From NCBI GenBank assembly GCA_009922615.1, contig RFVF01000034.1, forward strand, positions 1 to 48,233: a stretch of 48,233 nt of DNA. Direction: 5' to 3'. Made by a program: the position numbers and the translations under genes. The notes beneath the pieces are model-generated. The model ran no database searches. It saw nothing but the letters and a program-made list of their open reading frames with translations, and was not told the DNA's origin. This DNA is from Pseudomonadota bacterium. Lineage in GTDB: Bacteria > Verrucomicrobiota > Verrucomicrobiia > Limisphaerales > SXTU01. How positions within the stretch are numbered: the stretch's first letter is position 1; each line of letters begins with the position of its first letter. This document shows, piece by piece, positions 1 through 9,531 of the stretch.

Positions 1-75
1 GAGCAGTTTTCCGTAGGCTCGCGGATGGATTTGCGTTTGCTTCCGCGACGCGGTTTTGGCAATTCACTTCAATTG

Positions 76-1662
76 ATGAGACAACTTGCTTTCACTCTGC
101 TGGTCGGGTGGGTCGTGCTCGCGGCTGGCTGCCGGGAGAATCCCACCGCGCCGCCCTCGCCCAAGCCCGTTCCGGTGCCCGCCGGCCCGGTTTTTCGGCT
201 GCACTTCGCCGGGTTGAACCACATTGCGACCAATGCGAGCGCGGCGAAACTCAACACGCTCCTCAACACCCCCGAGGCCGTTGCCACGCGCAAGCAAGTC
301 CACGATCGCCTTGCCGTCACGCTTCCGGCGACGCTCTTCGGCACCAGCGGGCGCACCAACGCCGGGCCGTTGCTGCGCCCGCTGCTCGACGAACTGGCCG
401 CCAGCAAGTTTCTCTTCGAAACGCACGATGCACAGGCCGCGAGTTGGATACTCACCGTTTTCCTCGATGCGACTCAGCGCGTCCGCTGGAGCACGAATTT
501 GTGGCAGGCCGTGGACGTGAAGCCCGTCGCGCTGCCAACGATGGGCTCGGGCACGAGCGCCTGGAGCGCGAAGACGGCGAATGGTCATCTGCTCACGGTC
601 GCGAGCTTCGAAGATTGCCTGATGCTGTCCAAGTCCGCGCCTGCCGTGCCGCTGCCGTCGAAACCCGTCGGCAGCCACCCCGCACTCTCCACCAACCTCC
701 TGGACCTCGTTGCCGATCTCGCCCAGCTGCAATCCACGCTGGATTTGCCGAACGCCATCGCGTGGCCGCACTGCTCCATCAGCGTCATGGCGAAAGGCGA
801 AACGGTCCGCAGCGAGGCCACGCTGAAGTTCGTCAACGCTGTGCCCTGGAAACTGGACGCCTTCCGACTGCCAACGAATTCCGTCCGCGATCCGCTCATC
901 AGTTTCACCGCGATGCAGGGCTTCGGCGACTGGCTCGCACGCCAGCCGGAATTCAAGGAGTGGGAGCTGAAGTCCGCACCAAACCAACTTTTCACCTGGG
1001 CGCGCTCGGACGTGCCTTACAACCTCCTCGCCGCCGCCCCGATGCCCAACGCCTCGAACACCGTCGTTCGCATCGCACCTCACGCTTTGCACACGCTCGG
1101 CACGAACATCGCGAAGGCCGGTGTAGGACGCATCGCGTTCACGACCAACCGCACCGAGATTGGCTGGGTGGGCATGCCCATCCTCGTGCCCTTCGTCCGC
1201 CCCGCGCCGGAGGCAGGCGACGGCTTCCTCTTGTTCGGGAGCATGGCCGGCATCATTCCGCAGGGGCCGAACACGAACCCGCCGCCCGCCGAGTTGCTCA
1301 ACCAGTTCCTGCCGCGCACAAACCTCGTTTACTACGACTGGGAAATCACCGAGGCGAAACTTGCGCAGTGGGTGCCCATCTTCCAACTCACCGCGATGCT
1401 CTCGCCAACACCGTCATTCCCGCCTTCCGCAGCAGCGCATGGCTGGCTCCGCGCCGTTTCTCCCAAGCTCGTCAATACCATCACCGAAGTCACCGCGAGC
1501 TCGCCGACGGAGTTGAAGGCCGTGCGCCGCTCGGACCTCGGGCTGACCGCCATCGAACTCACGCTGCTCGCGCGGTGGCTGGACAACCCCGCCTTCCCCG
1601 CCCTCGCGTATCCAACGAATGCGCTGCCGGGGCTGCCGGCACTGCCTGGCGCGAAGAAGTAA
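76..1662 (+). CDS. Predicted lipoprotein of unknown function
   Basis: The frame is open from position 25, but the ATG at 76 places a classical lipoprotein signal at the N-terminus: a basic start, a hydrophobic run, then LAAGC with the acceptor Cys at residue 19. This gives a mature protein of about 510 residues. A Pro-rich stretch follows the Cys, as is common for a flexible tether to the membrane. The rest has no motif I can assign; it alternates polar and hydrophobic segments and resembles large solute- or surface-type lipoproteins found in PVC bacteria. The gene ends 46 bases before pdxJ on the same strand, so the two could be co-transcribed. The function is unknown and I name none. Long antisense frames over it are codon-bias shadows. 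Confidence 0.75.
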   Translation: MRQLAFTLLVGWVVLAAGCRENPTAPPSPKPVPVPAGPVFRLHFAGLNHIATNASAAKLNTLLNTPEAVATRKQVHDRLAVTLPATLFGTSGRTNAGPLLRPLLDELAASKFLFETHDAQAASWILTVFLDATQRVRWSTNLWQAVDVKPVALPTMGSGTSAWSAKTANGHLLTVASFEDCLMLSKSAPAVPLPSKPVGSHPALSTNLLDLVADLAQLQSTLDLPNAIAWPHCSISVMAKGETVRSEATLKFVNAVPWKLDAFRLPTNSVRDPLISFTAMQGFGDWLARQPEFKEWELKSAPNQLFTWARSDVPYNLLAAAPMPNASNTVVRIAPHALHTLGTNIAKAGVGRIAFTTNRTEIGWVGMPILVPFVRPAPEAGDGFLLFGSMAGIIPQGPNTNPPPAELLNQFLPRTNLVYYDWEITEAKLAQWVPIFQLTAMLSPTPSFPPSAAAHGWLRAVSPKLVNTITEVTASSPTELKAVRRSDLGLTAIELTLLARWLDNPAFPALAYPTNALPGLPALPGAKK

Positions 1663-1708
1663 GCGGCTTTTCCTTCCGCCGCATCTCATCGGTAACTACG
1701 CTCTCAAC

Positions 1709-2440
1709 ATGCTGAAACTCGGCGTCAACATTGACCATGTCGCCACTGTCCGCGAGGCGCGCTATCGCGGGCGCGGGGCGGGCGAGCCTTGCCCCGTGGC
1801 CGCCGCGCTGGTTTGCGAGGCCGCTGGCGCGCACGGGATCACCGCCCATTTGCGCGAGGATCGTCGGCACATTCAAGACCGCGATGTGGTCGCGCTGCGG
1901 AAGAAGATTTCCACGCGGCTGAACTTGGAGATGGCGAACTCGGAAGAAATCATCCGCATCGCCCTCAAGCTCAAGCCCGACATCGTCTGCCTCGTCCCCG
2001 AACGTCGGCAAGAAGTCACGACCGAAGGAGGCCTCGACGTCGCCGGACAACTCGCCGCGCTGAAGCGCACCGTCCGCCGCATGAATGACGCGGGCATCGA
2101 AGTAAGCCTCTTCATCGCGCCGGACCCGATTCAAGTCGCCGCCGCCGCGATGACGGGCAGCCAGTCTATCGAGCTGCACACGGGCGCTTACGCCGAGTGC
2201 TTCGGCAAGGCTCGCGAGCGCAAGGCCGAGTTGAAACGTCTCGCCGCCGCCGCCGCACAAGCTCACGAGCTGGGTCTCCAAGTCAATGCCGGCCACGGCC
2301 TCACCGTCGCGAACGTTCCACCGCTGCTGGCCGTTGTCCCGCATCTCGTCGAACTCAACATCGGCCACAGCATTATCAGTCGGAGCATCACCGTCGGGCT
2401 AACCAAGGCGGTGAAGGAGATGCTCGAGGTGATGCGTTAA
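1709..2440 (+). CDS. pdxJ: Pyridoxine 5'-phosphate synthase PdxJ
   Basis: PdxJ condenses 1-deoxy-D-xylulose 5-phosphate with 3-amino-2-oxopropyl phosphate to give pyridoxine 5'-phosphate in the DXP-dependent vitamin B6 route. The 243-residue protein has the family length. It begins [16 protein letters not shown], carries [18 protein letters not shown] around residues 47-64 (active-site and phosphate-binding loops of the TIM barrel) and the C-terminal NAGHGL motif. The frame is open upstream to 1619, but the conserved protein start fixes the ATG at 1709. It lies in a plus-strand run between a lipoprotein and a small lipoprotein that starts four bases after its stop codon. Nothing looks damaged. 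Confidence 0.96.
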   Translation: MLKLGVNIDHVATVREARYRGRGAGEPCPVAAALVCEAAGAHGITAHLREDRRHIQDRDVVALRKKISTRLNLEMANSEEIIRIALKLKPDIVCLVPERRQEVTTEGGLDVAGQLAALKRTVRRMNDAGIEVSLFIAPDPIQVAAAAMTGSQSIELHTGAYAECFGKARERKAELKRLAAAAAQAHELGLQVNAGHGLTVANVPPLLAVVPHLVELNIGHSIISRSITVGLTKAVKEMLEVMR

Positions 2441-2444
2441 GTCA

Positions 2445-2804
2445 ATGCGGCTTCTGTTCGTCATTCTTTTCTGCTGGATCGGCGCTTCCTGCCGAACTGA
2501 TAAGTGTTTGTTTCCACACGACCCCGGTTTCATCTGTCTCATACATGCGGCAAGTGAGGAATCACTAGAAAAATTCCGAACGAAGGCGGCCGAATTGCTT
2601 GCAAAGGAGGACGTGAACTCGTCTTTTGAACGGGATGCGAATCGAACCCCCATTTTCGAGGTTCGCCGTGACGAGGTTTTGGTTGGCTTTGTGATGAAGG
2701 CGAAGAATCCGGCCGCCTCTCAGCAGCGACTTGTCCGAGTATTCTCGTTCCATCGCCAAACCGGTGAGTTCATTTCCAATTCGACAGTGTCGACAAGTCA
2801 TTAG
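2445..2804 (+). CDS. Small putative lipoprotein, hypothetical
   Basis: A 119-residue protein whose ATG lies four bases after the pdxJ stop. The N-terminus is hydrophobic and ends in a plausible lipobox (IGASC, Cys 16). The middle contains a charged helix-like segment. I recognise no family. Base composition is visibly less GC-rich than in both neighbours, with many AAA and GAA codons, which hints at a different origin or weak selection. Because the signal-peptide start is good and the frame is long for a low-GC patch, I think it is a real gene, but it could be a decaying one. Confidence 0.5.
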   Translation: MRLLFVILFCWIGASCRTDKCLFPHDPGFICLIHAASEESLEKFRTKAAELLAKEDVNSSFERDANRTPIFEVRRDEVLVGFVMKAKNPAASQQRLVRVFSFHRQTGEFISNSTVSTSH

Positions 2805-2907
2805 CCGTCGGCCAACTCACTAAAGGACGTTCCATCGAAGCTCTTCTTTCTGCCGCTTGCTTCAGCCGCCTGACCTCGACTAAAACCTCCCGCCCGCGAC
2901 ATCTTAC

Positions 2908-3936
2908 ATGAAAGCCCTACAACTCGAAAAGCCCCAGGCCTGGCGCCGCATTGACATCGCCGAACCCTCCGCGCCCGCCGCCGGCGAAGTCCTCCTCCGC
3001 GTCCATCGCATCGGCATCTGCGGCACGGACATCTCCGGCTACCTCGGCAAGATGCCCTTCTTCAGCTACCCGCGCATCCCCGGCCACGAGCTGGGCGTCG
3101 AGGTGCTCGCCGTCGGCGCGGGCGTCACGAACGTCGCGCCCGGCGACCGCTGCTCCGTCGAGCCCTACATCAACTGCGGCCACTGCTACTCCTGCCGGCG
3201 CGGCCACACCAACTGCTGCGAGACCAACAAAACCCTCGGCGTCATGTGCGACGGCGGCATGACGGAGCGCATCATTCTGCCCGCGCGGAAAATGCACCCG
3301 TCCAAGAAACTCTCCTTCGACCAGCTCGCCCTCGTCGAGACGCTCGCCATCGGTTGTCACGCGATCAATCGCGGTGAGCCCAAGCCCGGCGAGGCCGTCC
3401 TCGTCATCGGCGCGGGACCGATTGGCCTCTCCGTCGTCGAGTTCGCCAAGCTCTCCGGCGCGAAGACCATCGTCATGGACATGAACGAGCAGCGCCTCGC
3501 CTTCGTGCGCAACACCATGGGAGTGCCCGACACCATCCTCACCAAGGGCGACGGCGAGGAACTAAAGCGGCTTGCCGAACTCACCAACGGCCAGCTCGCC
3601 GACGTGGTGGTGGACGCCACGGGCAGCAACAAATCCATGGGCCACGCGTTGAGCTACTGTGCCTTCAAGGGCCGGCTCATCTACGTCGGCATCACGCAGT
3701 CGGAGATCAGCTTCCTCCAAGCCCCGGCGCTGCACCGGCGCGAGCTGGACATCCGCGCCAGCCGCAATGCGCTGCCCGGCGACTTCACCCGCATCATCCG
3801 GCTCATCGAGGACGGCCAGATAGACACCCGCCCGTGGATCACGCACCAGTCCGGGTTCGAGGACATGATCGGCGTCTTCCCGAGCTGGACCAAGCCGGAG
3901 ACTGGCGTGATCAAAGCCGTGGTGGCGGTGGATTGA
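2908..3936 (+). CDS. Zinc-dependent alcohol/sorbitol dehydrogenase family protein (MDR)
   Basis: A medium-chain dehydrogenase of 342 residues, predicted to oxidise an alcohol or polyol with NAD(P). The GroES-like domain (about residues 1-150) contains the catalytic zinc ligands in GICGTD and GHE, and the structural-zinc cysteines in CGHCYSCRRGHTNCC. The Rossmann domain follows with VLVIGAGPIGLSVVEFAK (about 165-182). It resembles L-threonine, sorbitol or L-galactonate/L-gulonate dehydrogenases. The substrate cannot be fixed from sequence. It stands alone: about 100 bases without features precede it and a palindromic repeat element follows. The protein looks intact. Confidence 0.9.
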   Translation: MKALQLEKPQAWRRIDIAEPSAPAAGEVLLRVHRIGICGTDISGYLGKMPFFSYPRIPGHELGVEVLAVGAGVTNVAPGDRCSVEPYINCGHCYSCRRGHTNCCETNKTLGVMCDGGMTERIILPARKMHPSKKLSFDQLALVETLAIGCHAINRGEPKPGEAVLVIGAGPIGLSVVEFAKLSGAKTIVMDMNEQRLAFVRNTMGVPDTILTKGDGEELKRLAELTNGQLADVVVDATGSNKSMGHALSYCAFKGRLIYVGITQSEISFLQAPALHRRELDIRASRNALPGDFTRIIRLIEDGQIDTRPWITHQSGFEDMIGVFPSWTKPETGVIKAVVAVD

Positions 3937-3961
3937 CTAGCCCGCGAATCAAGCGCGAATC

Positions 3962-4061
3962 GTAGGTCAGTGCTTCCAGCCTGTCATCTGAATGGTGTCT
4001 GCCAGCAGCCGCTCAAGCGGAATTATTTGAATGGAAAGACAGGCGAGACGCGCTGTCCTAC
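3962..4061 (+). repeat. GTAG-flanked inverted palindrome pair (REPIN-like, family A), diverged copy
   Basis: A 100-bp element that starts GTAGG and ends CCTAC. An imperfect palindrome lies at each end (3966-3985 and 4038-4057), with a spacer between them. The spacer begins ATCTGA and ends TTGAATGGA, exactly as in the uvrC copy at 10187-10281. Both palindromes carry mismatches, so this copy is older. It fills most of the 184-base gap between the alcohol dehydrogenase and the convergent TPR gene; I see no gene in that gap. Confidence 0.8.
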
Positions 4062-4120
4062 ATGGAGACGACTAGACTGACACCCGCCCGTTGAAGCGGA
4101 CGAAAGGCTGCGCGCAGTCG

Positions 4121-4981
4121 TTATTTCTTCTCCTGTTTCCGCAGAATCTCCGCGTGGACGCGGGCCACGTCGCCCATGTAGCCGTTTTGGTCGGCGCGCT
4201 CGGCGGCTTTGAAAATATAGTCGCGCGCCTGCTTCGCATCGCCGAGGGCTTCATAATAGATGCCGAGATAGAGGTGCGCATAGAAGAGCGGTTCGCCGGA
4301 GCGGGTCTCGGCAGGCGCGGCCTTGGCGGCGGCGAGGACGTCCTCGGGCTTGGCTTTGCCGGCGAAGAGTTGGTGGACTTGCGCCATAGGCACGCGGCTG
4401 TCGCCTTCGATGGGGATGAGATTTTTCTTCGCTGCGGCCAGGCCGTCAGCACGCGCGGCGCAGAGGAAGTGCCAGACGGCGTTTTCCACGTCGTTGGAGT
4501 TGACGGTCTGGTGGATTTCGAACTGTTCCTTGCCGTCCTTGAAGCGGCCGGCGTAGTAGAGGGCGATGCCGCGCTGCCAGTGATGCGGGCGTTGGGCGGG
4601 GACGCGTTCGAGGAACTGGTCGAAGTCGGCGATGGACTCGGCGATTTTGCCGAGCTTGAAGTAGGCTTCGCCGCGCGCTTCCCAGGCGTTGGGAGATTTG
4701 GGATCGAGTTTGATGACTTCGGAATAGTCGGCGACGGCTTGGGCGTGCTGGCGCTGGGTGACGTGGAGCTGGGCGCGGAGGAACCAGCCCGAGGGTTGCT
4801 TCGGAGCGGCCTCGGTGAGTTTGGTGGCGAGGGCGAGGGCGGCGGGGAGGTCGCCCTTGCGGTAGGCGGCGATGGCCTGTTGCGCGATTTCGCTGGTGTC
4901 GGCTTCCTTGGGGCGCAGCGGCTGGGCGGATACGTGCGCGACGGCGAGCAGCGTCGTGAGGACAAGTGTGATGGACTTCAT
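4121..4981 (-). CDS. Exported tetratricopeptide repeat (TPR) protein
   Basis: A 286-residue protein with a cleavable signal peptide (hydrophobic residues 4-18, ending VSAQ). TPR-type helical pairs follow: IAAYRKGDLPAALALATKL, then a unit around YSEVIKLDPKSPNAWEARG, and another around IADFDQFLERVP. It should be a periplasmic scaffold for protein contacts, comparable in size to NlpI-like proteins but without a lipobox. Its start lies five bases after the stop of the upstream CBM9-like gene on the same strand, so the two very probably form an operon. The partner is unknown. A 312-codon frame on the opposite strand is a shadow. Confidence 0.88.
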   Translation of the reverse strand: MKSITLVLTTLLAVAHVSAQPLRPKEADTSEIAQQAIAAYRKGDLPAALALATKLTEAAPKQPSGWFLRAQLHVTQRQHAQAVADYSEVIKLDPKSPNAWEARGEAYFKLGKIAESIADFDQFLERVPAQRPHHWQRGIALYYAGRFKDGKEQFEIHQTVNSNDVENAVWHFLCAARADGLAAAKKNLIPIEGDSRVPMAQVHQLFAGKAKPEDVLAAAKAAPAETRSGEPLFYAHLYLGIYYEALGDAKQARDYIFKAAERADQNGYMGDVARVHAEILRKQEKK

Positions 4982-4986
4982 GAGAT

Positions 4987-5760
4987 TCAGCGGCTGTTGG
5001 TGGCCCCGAGGAACTTGAGCCGGCAGTAATCCTCGTAGCGGTGGTAGTTAGGGGCGGTGAGCGGAGCGCAGCTCGAGAGGTCGGGCGACTCGAAGTGCTT
5101 CGAGTAGTCGTAGCGGCAGAGGGCGAAGCGCCACACGTCGCCCGTCTTCGGCGCGCCGCCGGTGCGGTTGAAATCCTTCCACGGGATACGGCCTTCGACG
5201 GACCAGCCTTTGTCGGTGTCGCGCCAGTTGTTCAAGGTGCCTTGCAGGAAGACGGCGGTCTTCAAGGCGAACTTGCCGTCGTCGGGGGAGCTGATGGCGC
5301 GTCGCATGCCGCCCGCGCCACGCGAGGGCAGGAAGGTGTGGAACTGCGCGTTAAGCGGGTTGATTTGGAATTCGTAGTAGGCCAGCGAGGTGTCGCTGGG
5401 TTTGAAGAACAACTCGAAGACGTCGTTCTCCCAGATGTGGCCGTTGGTCTCGCGCACGTCGGCATAGAGGTCGGCGTCCTCCATCTCAGCGTGGAAGTAG
5501 AGATGCTCGTCGTCCCAGAGCAGGCGTGCCTTGGTCTTGGTCTTGGCCGGGCGGGCGGCCCAGAACGCGACGAAGGAGTCGATCACCAGAGCCTTGGCCC
5601 AGGCAGGCTCGTCGGCCCGGCCGTCGATCTTGATGGGCCCAGTAGCGCGCGGGCATTCGTAGTAATCAGGGATGGAGAGCCGGTCAGCGGCCGTGGCCGT
5701 GCAGGCCAAGGCGAGCAGCCCGAAAACAAACCCGCGACGGCAGAGGGAAGTGGCGTTCAT
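4987..5760 (-). CDS. Exported carbohydrate-binding (CBM9-like) family protein
   Basis: The frame extends to 6036, but the ATG at 5760 gives a clean signal peptide (FVFGLLALACTATAA), so I start there: 257 residues. The mature protein begins with the arrangement typical of CBM9/DOMON-like domains, including KIDGRADEPAWAKA, LLWDDEHLYFHAEMED, an NDVFELFF motif, and a late segment GWSVEGRIPWKDF. Such domains bind sugars or haem and often occur alone in PVC bacteria as secreted proteins. It is the first gene of a two-gene minus-strand unit with the TPR gene and is divergent from the large PVC cytochrome. The ligand is unknown. Confidence 0.85.
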   Translation of the reverse strand: MNATSLCRRGFVFGLLALACTATAADRLSIPDYYECPRATGPIKIDGRADEPAWAKALVIDSFVAFWAARPAKTKTKARLLWDDEHLYFHAEMEDADLYADVRETNGHIWENDVFELFFKPSDTSLAYYEFQINPLNAQFHTFLPSRGAGGMRRAISSPDDGKFALKTAVFLQGTLNNWRDTDKGWSVEGRIPWKDFNRTGGAPKTGDVWRFALCRYDYSKHFESPDLSSCAPLTAPNYHRYEDYCRLKFLGATNSR

Positions 5761-5845
5761 CGGCGCAGAGTAGGAATCCCCCGCGCGCGCGTAAACCGCG
5801 AAGTTGGCCAGCGGATCAAGTCGCGGGACGCGGGTCGTTTGAAGC

Positions 5846-5874
5846 TTGGAGCCGGGCAGTTCGTTTCCTAACGT
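5846..5874 (+). promoter_or_regulatory. Candidate sigma-70-type promoter for the PVC cytochrome gene
   Basis: TTGGAG at 5846-5851, a 17-base spacer, then TAACGT at 5869-5874. The ATG at 5884 lies only about 3-4 bases beyond the expected transcription start, so the message would be almost leaderless. The match is modest and is read by eye. Confidence 0.35.
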
Positions 5875-5883
5875 GTGCCCGCT

Positions 5884-8800
5884 ATGAGTCCTTTCCGCCT
5901 TGCCGCGCTCGCCGTTGCTCCGTCCTTTGCGTTGACTGTCGCACTCGTTGCCGCTGATTACCAAGTGCCGCAGAAGAACCTCGGCTTCCCCGTTTACAAA
6001 AACTTGCCGCCGGGCAAACAGATGTCCGGCCAACACGCGCCCGCCACCACGCCCGCGCTGTCGCCGGAGGAGGCGCAGAAGAAGTTCACGCTGCCGCCGG
6101 GCTTCGAGATCCGCCTCTTCGCCAGCGAGCCCGAGGTCGTGAACCCCGTCGCGATGACGTGGGACGAGCGCGGACGGCTGTGGGTGGTGGAGCTTTACGA
6201 GTATCCGCTCGGTGCGAAGCCCGGCACGCGCGGCCGCGACCGCATCAAGATTCTCGAGGACACCGACGGCGACGGTCGCGCGGACAAGGTCACGGTATTC
6301 GCCGACGGCTTCTCACTCGCGACGGGCATCCTGCTCGGCCACGGCGGCGTGTTCCTCGGGCAAGCGCCGCATCTGCTCTTCCTGCAAGACACGAACGCCC
6401 CGGCGGGCGCGGGCATTGGCGCGTTTCAGAAGGCGAACAAGCAGACGGTGCTGCTCACCGGCTTCGGCCTCGAAGACCGGCACGAGCTGCTCAACGGCTT
6501 CACGTGGGGCCCCGACGGCCAGCTCTACATGACCCACGGCGTCTTCACGCGCGCGAATGTCTCGAACCCTGAGCGCACCAACGAACCCGCCGTGCGCATG
6601 GACGCCGCCGTCGCGCGCTACAACGTCCAGACCAAGAAGTTCGAGGTCTATGCCGACGGAACGAGCAATCCGTGGGGCGTGGACTTCGACCGCGCGGGCA
6701 ACGCCTTTCTCAGCGCGTGCGTGATAGACCACATGTTCCACATGGCTCCCGGCGGCATCTACGTGCGGCAGGGCGGCCAGCCGATGTTTCCCTACGCCTA
6801 CCAAATGCTGCCGAGCATCGTGGACCATCGCCACAAGATGGCGGCTTACGCAGGCATCCAGGTCTATCTCGGCAATCAGTGGCCGGCGGAGCATTACGGA
6901 ACCATCTTCTGCGGCAACCTCCACGACAACGCGGTGCATCAGGACACGCTCACGCCGAACGGCAGCACGTTCAAAAGTTCGTTCAAGCAAGACTTCATCC
7001 GCGCCAATGACGGCTGGTTCATGCCCGTGAGCCAGCAGGTCGGACCCGACGGCGCACTGTGGGTGATGGACTGGTATGACAAGTATCCCTGCTACCAAAA
7101 CGCCCGCGCCGACCCCGACGGCGTGGACCGTGAGCACGGCCGCATCTGGCGTGTGGTTTACACCGGCAACGAAAAGGAGAAGAAAGTCCCGTCGCGCCCC
7201 GAGGTGAATATGGATTTTGGCAAACTCACCTCCGCGCAACTCGTCGAGCACCTCGCGCACCCGAACGTGTGGCAGCGCAAGATGGCCCAGCGCGTCCTCA
7301 ACGACCGCCGCGACGACACGGTGATGGGCCTGCTACAAAAGCAATTTGCCGAAGGGAAGACGTTGGAATCCCGCCTCGCCTCGCTCTGGACGTTGCACAG
7401 CTCCGGCTACCTCGCGGATGACCAACTCCCGAAGGCCGTTGCGGACAAGGAGCCGGCCATTCGCGCTTGGGCGGCGCGGCTTGTCGGCGAACGTCAGCTC
7501 GGCATTGCCCCGGACCTAGCGCTGCTGCGCAAACTCGCCACGGACTCAGAGCCCATCGTCCGCACCGCCGTCGCGACGGCGTTCCGCCAGCTCACCTCGG
7601 GTTCGCTCACGGTGAACACCAAGCCACAGCGCGAGCCGAACGCGCCGGAACTCGCCGAGATTCTCGCCGCCGTCATCGCTGCGACACCCAACGCGAACGA
7701 CCTCACGCTGAACCACCTCGTCTGGATGGCCGCCGAGCCGCTCGTCTCGCGCGATCCGAAGTTTGCCTTCAACCTGCTCGGCCAAAACTCGGTCCGCACT
7801 GCCGCGATCACCGGCACGCTCACCTACAAGACCATGCGCCGCGTCTGCGACTTGCAAAGCCCCGCGCAGCTCGATGCCGCGCTGGACTTCCTCGGCAGCC
7901 TGCCGGCAAGTGACGCGCTCCTGCCCTTCGCGCTCAACGGCCTCGTGGATGGCCAAAAGGGCAAGGCGCTCAAGCCCGCCAAGCCCACCGAGGCCGTGCT
8001 GAAACCGCTGCTCGCCAGCCCGCGCGAAGACGTCGCGCGCTTCGCCCGCCAGCTCGGCGCGCTTTGGGGCGACGCCGGCGCGATGCAGGCCAGCCTCGCG
8101 CTCGTCAACGACGCGAAGGCCCCGCTCGACGAGCGTCTCAAGGCCGCGCAGACCGCGCGCCAGCTCAAGAACGACGCCGCTCGCGAAGCGCTACTGAAAG
8201 CTATCGCGCCTGGCAACCCGGAGCCGCTCGTGCTCGAAGCCATCGCGGGCCTCAGCCAGCTCGGCGGGCAAACCGCCGAGGCGCTCTTCGCACAGTGGAA
8301 AAACTTCAGCCCCGCCGCGCGCCGCGCCGCCGCCGAGACCTTGGCTTCGCGGGGTAACTGGGCTTCGCAGCTCCTCAGCGAGCTGGAGCAGAAGCGCATT
8401 CTCGCCAGCGACATTCCTGTCACAGCCATCCGCACGCTCACGCGCAGCGAGGCGGATTACGGAATGCTCGCGAAGCGCGCCACCGCCGTTTTCGGCCGTG
8501 TGCGCGATGCGAACGCCGACAAGCTCAAGCTCATTGCCGCGAAGAAGGACATGCTTCTCGGCGCGAAGGGCCAACCAGATTTGAAGGCCGGTTACGAGAT
8601 CGCGAAGAAGACCTGCTTCACCTGCCACAAACTCCACGGCGAGGGCGCGGACATTGGTCCCGACCTGACGGGCGTGGGCCGCAGCAGCCTCGATGCGTTG
8701 CTGGCGAACCTCATTGACCCGGCCCAAATCATCGGCGCGGGCTACGAGATGGTGGAGGTCGAGACGAAGGACGGCCGCAGCTTGAGCGGCCGGATGGTCG

Positions 8801-9522
8801 AGAACACCGACACGCGCGTGCGCCTCCTGAGCGCCGGCCCGAAGGAAGACGTGGTGGCCAAGAGCGACGTGGCGAAACTGCGCGTGAGCGAATTGAGCGT
8901 AATGCCCGAGGGCCTGGAGCAGATGCCCGACACCGACTTCCGCAACCTCATCGCCTACCTCCTGAACCCGCCGGGGGACAAAGCGCCGTTCAGTTGGAAG
9001 AATGACTCGGGTAGTGGGGCAGGCGTCCCGCCTGCCCCGGCTCCGAAGGGCGCGAAGAAATCCGCCTCCACCCAACGCGTGGACTGGGAATCCGTCTCCC
9101 TCTGGAATCCCGAATGGCGCGTCCTCGCCCCCGAGTTCGAGGGCACGCCCGCCAAGCTCGTCGAGTTCGCCGGGAAGCAAAACGTCCTACTCACGCACCC
9201 CTTCGACCGCGAGAAGCCCGCCGCGCTGGAACGCGAGTTGACCATCCCCGCCGGCCAGAGGACCACGCTGAAGTTCAGCGTAGCCTCGCATGAGAAAGGC
9301 GACTGGGAACTCCGCGTGTTGGCCAACGGCAAGCCACTGCACAAGCAACTCATCGCCCGCAAAGGCACCGAAGTCTGGCAATCTGTGACGGTGGACCTCA
9401 CCTCACTTGCCGGGCAGAAGGTCGCGCTCCGGCTGGAGAACGCCGCAAACGGGTGGAGCTGGGAGTTCGCCCACTGGGCGGCGATTGAAGTGAAGTCCGA
9501 GCGCATCACGGCTGCGCGGTGA
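5884..9522 (+). CDS. PVC-type haem-binding CxxCH protein with membrane-bound dehydrogenase domain
   Basis: A 1212-residue exported protein. The frame opens with GTG at 5875, but ATG 5884 directly precedes the signal peptide. In order: signal peptide (1-25), a beta-propeller-like PVC 'membrane-bound dehydrogenase' domain (about 55-420; motifs ILEDTDGDGRADK and GPDGALWVMDWYDKYP), HEAT-type helical repeats (about 445-870), a c-type cytochrome with C911-F-T-C-H915, and a C-terminal beta-rich domain (about 1060-1212). These proteins are typical of Planctomycetes and Verrucomicrobia; periplasmic sugar or alcohol oxidation coupled to cytochrome c is inferred, not proven. A palindromic repeat is translated in the linker at residues about 1043-1052. 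It is divergent from the CBM9-like gene and convergent with uvrC. Confidence 0.93.
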   Translation: MSPFRLAALAVAPSFALTVALVAADYQVPQKNLGFPVYKNLPPGKQMSGQHAPATTPALSPEEAQKKFTLPPGFEIRLFASEPEVVNPVAMTWDERGRLWVVELYEYPLGAKPGTRGRDRIKILEDTDGDGRADKVTVFADGFSLATGILLGHGGVFLGQAPHLLFLQDTNAPAGAGIGAFQKANKQTVLLTGFGLEDRHELLNGFTWGPDGQLYMTHGVFTRANVSNPERTNEPAVRMDAAVARYNVQTKKFEVYADGTSNPWGVDFDRAGNAFLSACVIDHMFHMAPGGIYVRQGGQPMFPYAYQMLPSIVDHRHKMAAYAGIQVYLGNQWPAEHYGTIFCGNLHDNAVHQDTLTPNGSTFKSSFKQDFIRANDGWFMPVSQQVGPDGALWVMDWYDKYPCYQNARADPDGVDREHGRIWRVVYTGNEKEKKVPSRPEVNMDFGKLTSAQLVEHLAHPNVWQRKMAQRVLNDRRDDTVMGLLQKQFAEGKTLESRLASLWTLHSSGYLADDQLPKAVADKEPAIRAWAARLVGERQLGIAPDLALLRKLATDSEPIVRTAVATAFRQLTSGSLTVNTKPQREPNAPELAEILAAVIAATPNANDLTLNHLVWMAAEPLVSRDPKFAFNLLGQNSVRTAAITGTLTYKTMRRVCDLQSPAQLDAALDFLGSLPASDALLPFALNGLVDGQKGKALKPAKPTEAVLKPLLASPREDVARFARQLGALWGDAGAMQASLALVNDAKAPLDERLKAAQTARQLKNDAAREALLKAIAPGNPEPLVLEAIAGLSQLGGQTAEALFAQWKNFSPAARRAAAETLASRGNWASQLLSELEQKRILASDIPVTAIRTLTRSEADYGMLAKRATAVFGRVRDANADKLKLIAAKKDMLLGAKGQPDLKAGYEIAKKTCFTCHKLHGEGADIGPDLTGVGRSSLDALLANLIDPAQIIGAGYEMVEVETKDGRSLSGRMVENTDTRVRLLSAGPKEDVVAKSDVAKLRVSELSVMPEGLEQMPDTDFRNLIAYLLNPPGDKAPFSWKNDSGSGAGVPPAPAPKGAKKSASTQRVDWESVSLWNPEWRVLAPEFEGTPAKLVEFAGKQNVLLTHPFDREKPAALERELTIPAGQRTTLKFSVASHEKGDWELRVLANGKPLHKQLIARKGTEVWQSVTVDLTSLAGQKVALRLENAANGWSWEFAHWAAIEVKSERITAAR
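9011..9038 (+). repeat. Single GTAG plus palindrome (family A REP-like) inside a coding region
   Basis: GTAG at 9011-9014 is followed by the near-perfect palindrome GGGGCAGGCGTCCCGCCTGC and its last bases to 9038. It is read in frame as a Gly/Pro/Ala-rich linker (SGAGVPPAP) between the cytochrome c domain and the C-terminal beta domain of the PVC cytochrome. The inverted second half seen in full family A elements is absent. Confidence 0.8.
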
Positions 9523-9531
9523 CATCCTCCG

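Noticed and set aside
64..1386. 440-codon minus-strand frame over the first lipoprotein gene
   Set aside because: It is a shadow caused by high GC at third positions; no domain, no signal, and Arg/Gly/Glu-rich composition typical of antisense frames.
4091..5029. 312-codon plus-strand frame over the TPR gene
   Set aside because: Antisense shadow of a gene with a signal peptide and TPR units.
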